Assembly (NCBI RefSeq): GCF_905397275.1
Contig: NZ_CAJPUY010000037.1
Span: 1 to 44,674, forward strand
Length of the DNA: 44,674 nt
Source of the DNA: Cupriavidus yeoncheonensis
GTDB lineage: Bacteria > Pseudomonadota > Gammaproteobacteria > Burkholderiales > Burkholderiaceae
Reading direction: 5' to 3'
Shown here in pieces: positions 43,048 to 44,674 of this stretch. Under the pieces are notes generated by a model. It was not told the origin of the DNA and did not search any database. It was given only the letters and a program-made list of their open reading frames with translations. Both the position numbers and the translations under genes were made by a program. How positions within the stretch are numbered: the stretch's first letter is position 1; each line of letters starts with the position of its first letter.

Positions 43048-43524
43048 ATGCGCGTGACCGATATTCTGCAGATCAAGGCGGGCCCGATCTATTCCATCTC
43101 GCCAGATACGTGCCTTTCGGATTGCCTGGGCCTGATGGCTGACAACGATCTCGGGTCGCTGGCAGTCATCGAGCGGCGGACGCTGGTGGGACTGCTGACG
43201 TTTCGCGAGATCTTCTCGGCGATGGCGCAGCATCAACGGCAGCGCCGGACGGGGCATGCGGCGGAGGTGCTCGATATCCGGGCGCGCAACGTCATGAACC
43301 CGGCGCCCATCGTCGTCGATCCGGAAATGGGCATTGCGGAATTGCGCGGGCTGATGGTCGAACGCTATCTGCGGTACGTGCCAGTGATCCGCAACGGGAG
43401 CTTCCTCGGCATCATCTCGTTCCACGATGTTGCCAAAGCCATGCACGAGGAGCAGGCGTTCGAGAATCAGATGCTCAAGTCCTATATCGGCGACTGGCCA
43501 GCCGAGGCCGTCGCGGTCAGTTAG
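43048..43524 (+). CDS. tandem CBS-domain protein
   Basis: A 158-residue protein made of two CBS domains. The first is RVTDILQIKAGPIYSISPDTCLSDCLGLM to TFREIF, the second NVMNPAPIVVDPEMGIAELRGLM to GIISFHDVAKAM (described by their boundaries). Such pairs (Bateman modules) bind adenine nucleotides and act as sensors of energy state. There is no attached effector domain, so a partner protein is expected. GGAGGCGACC precedes the ATG at 43048. It has its own upstream palindrome, matching that of the PLP-enzyme gene. Confidence 0.88.
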   Translation: MRVTDILQIKAGPIYSISPDTCLSDCLGLMADNDLGSLAVIERRTLVGLLTFREIFSAMAQHQRQRRTGHAAEVLDIRARNVMNPAPIVVDPEMGIAELRGLMVERYLRYVPVIRNGSFLGIISFHDVAKAMHEEQAFENQMLKSYIGDWPAEAVAVS

Positions 43525-43706
43525 GCAGGTGAGCGCGACGCCCGGCATTTGTCGCGGTCAGCCCTTTTCGGTCGGGCGCGGCTGGGTGAGCGTGCGATAT
43601 TCCCGCGGGCGACAGCCCTGTTGATGCGTTTGATTCACGGCCCTGAGTGGTAATCGGCGACACGAGAGGCCCCTCTGGTGGAGCAGGGCCTTCACTTCGT
43701 TCGTCT

Positions 43707-43901
43707 TCAGTCCGCGCGGGTGATGGACTCGAGAACCTGGCGGCCGCGACCGGTCAACTGCAGGTGTTCCCGGTTGTGGATATGGACTTGCCGGACCAGC
43801 TGGTTGTCGATGAGCGCTCCCAGATCGGCGGGATCCAGTTGACAGGGGACGCTTGCGCTATTCAGGATCAACAGGGCGGCGAGTTCATGTGGGCTCAGCA
43901 T
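43707..43901 (-). CDS. small conserved protein of unknown function
   Basis: A 64-residue protein beginning MLSPHELAALLILNSASVP and ending LQLTGRGRQVLESITRAD. The pattern (a short helix, QLDPADLGALIDNQLV, a hydrophilic turn, then LTGRG-VL) resembles a small winged-helix or preATP-grasp-type fold, and I recall similar short proteins in Cupriavidus/Ralstonia, but I cannot name a function. GGAG before the ATG at 43901 supports that start; an upstream ATG at 43916 has no ribosome site. Confidence 0.65.
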   Translation of the reverse strand: MLSPHELAALLILNSASVPCQLDPADLGALIDNQLVRQVHIHNREHLQLTGRGRQVLESITRAD

Positions 43902-44250
43902 CTTCGTCTCCTGCAAAGGGGATTAGGGGGTGCATGAGGGCCGCATAGCCAACGGCGAAGACACAACTCTCGACCTGCAGGTAGCGGGCATCAACGTCCG
44001 ATACATTCAATTACGGTTGATGCTATGCGACTACCTGATAGTGAGCCTCCCGACATACTGCTGTCACAAAGTGGAATGTCTGGCACTCAAGCTGCACATA
44101 CATGTCACGCACGGCCAACGCCGGGTCCGAAAGCTCTTAGCTGGGCATTTGCTCTTCGCGTCGCTGCATGCACGGGCCGAGCTCGCCCGGATGGCGAGCT
44201 CGAGCGGTCAAGTGACATAAGAGTCTCGCCGGGATTCTCTTGAAAAAGAC
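43902..44250. other. intergenic stretch without recognisable genes
   Basis: Between the small gene and the rRNA promoter region I see no convincing coding sequence. Open frames here lack ribosome sites and family resemblance. Nothing else of note is visible. Confidence 0.6.
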
Positions 44251-44279
44251 TTGCAAGTTAGCCGCAGCGGCATTAGTAT
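44251..44279 (+). promoter_or_regulatory. rRNA operon promoter, upstream
   Basis: TTGCAA (44251-44256), 17 bp, TAGTAT (44274-44279) forms a sigma-70-type promoter about 380 bp before the 16S gene, in the usual place of the distal rrn promoter. Confidence 0.6.
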
Positions 44280-44376
44280 TCGCTCCCCGCTCGCAAAACA
44301 CCGCACAGCGGGGAAAGACTTTCCGGCAGTAACTCCAACGAGTGCGCTTTCCGGATAAAGAATTTCTCAGAAATGG

Positions 44377-44405
44377 TTGCATAATCGCTGAAAACTCTTT
44401 ATAGT
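44377..44405 (+). promoter_or_regulatory. rRNA operon promoter, downstream
   Basis: TTGCAT (44377-44382), exactly 17 bp, TATAGT (44400-44405). This is the strongest sigma-70-like promoter in the window and stands about 250 bp before the 16S gene. Confidence 0.75.
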
Positions 44406-44464
44406 CTCGCTTCTTCGCTGCTGACGCAAAAGCAGCGACGCAAAACGGCAAAGCCGATTGCGAA

Positions 44465-44475
44465 GTTCTTTAACA
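44465..44475 (+). promoter_or_regulatory. boxA antitermination element of the rRNA leader
   Basis: GTTCTTTAACA matches the boxA core (TGCTCTTTAACA in E. coli) bound by NusB/S10, located in the rRNA leader after the promoters. Confidence 0.75.
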
Positions 44476-44617
44476 ACCAAACAACCGATAAGTGTGGGCG
44501 CTTGATAGCGGATGCGAAAGGCTTCGGTCTTTTAGCTCAAAAGTTATACAGTGCTCGCACAGCAAAACGTGACTGGATTTTCGGATCTGGTCAGTCAGTT
44601 TTCTGAGAGTGAGCGAC

Positions 44618-44646
44618 CGCTCGAAAGAGCGAGGTGCTTCGGCACC
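44618..44646 (+). other. two hairpins in the rRNA leader
   Basis: CGCTC-GAAA-GAGCG (44618-44631) and GGTGC-TTCG-GCACC (44633-44646) are stable tetraloop hairpins just before the 16S 5' end. They are likely part of the leader and precursor-processing structure. Confidence 0.6.
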
Positions 44647-44657
44647 ACACAGGTATT

Positions 44658-44674
44658 GAACTGAAGAGTTTGAT
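44658..44674 (+). rRNA. rrs: 16S ribosomal RNA, 5' end only (cut by window edge)
   Basis: GAACTGAAGAGTTTGAT is the universal 5' end of bacterial 16S rRNA, aligned with E. coli AAATTGAAGAGTTTGAT. The boxA and tandem promoters upstream confirm an rrn operon reading to the right. Only the first 17 bases are in the window. Confidence 0.93.

Noticed and set aside
43560..43640. Possible AraC-family remnant on the minus strand (PREYRTLTQ)
   Set aside because: Only a PREYR-like string resembles an AraC C-terminus. The upstream codons show no helix-turn-helix, so chance is as likely.
44137..44451. A 104-codon open frame across the rRNA promoter region
   Set aside because: It overlaps both rRNA promoters on the other strand, has no ribosome site and no resemblance to known proteins.

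Overview
The window looks like a chromosome segment of a GC-rich betaproteobacterium of the family Burkholderiaceae, most like Cupriavidus/Ralstonia. The evidence is the codon use, the split pntAA-pntAB-pntB genes, a small CDS of a type I recall from Cupriavidus/Ralstonia (43707-43901), and an rRNA leader with tandem promoters and a boxA running into the first bases of a 16S rRNA gene at the right edge. The genus is an inference from family resemblance; no database was searched.

Layout. 133-7619 (plus strand) holds ordinary accessory genes: an SDR dehydrogenase, an Ap4A phosphorylase-like protein, a large BTAD/AAA/TPR regulator with a FAD-linked oxidoreductase behind it, and a small secreted repeat protein. 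7835-17766 (minus strand) holds a cysteine hydrolase, diaminopropionate ammonia-lyase, and a tight coenzyme F420 operon: NADPH:F420 reductase, cofE, cofD, cofC, fbiC (CofG-CofH fusion), beta-carbonic anhydrase and an FbiB-C-terminal-like nitroreductase. pxpA stands at its head. 17917-26862 (plus) holds pxpB-pxpC, a HutC-type GntR regulator, a three-gene molybdenum hydroxylase whose iron-sulfur subunit is fused to a CoxG-like domain, and an MFS transporter. 26974-31740 (minus) is a complete branched-chain-amino-acid-type ABC transporter (livF, G, M, H, K). 31966-39820 (plus) holds a fold-type II PLP enzyme, a two-subunit CoA-transferase, an F420-type luciferase-like oxidoreductase and a two-component biotin-dependent acyl-CoA carboxylase. 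39907-42870 is the proton-translocating transhydrogenase, followed by a CBS-domain protein, a small conserved gene and the start of an rrn operon.

How the genes may work together (inference). The middle 31 kb reads as one catabolic island for an unidentified, probably nitrogen-containing (hetero)cyclic or lactam-like acid. Uptake would be by the Liv-type and MFS transporters. Steps would be hydroxylation by the Mo enzyme, ATP-dependent amide/lactam opening by a PxpABC-like enzyme, CoA activation by the CoA-transferase, F420-dependent redox by the LLM protein, and biotin-dependent carboxylation. The F420 genes supply the cofactor, the NADPH:F420 reductase and neighbouring transhydrogenase could supply its reducing power, and the carbonic anhydrase could supply bicarbonate. 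Near-identical palindromes overlap candidate promoters of the gntR gene and the Mo-hydroxylase operon, and a related one lies before livK, suggesting one local regulon. The substrate cannot be read from the sequence.
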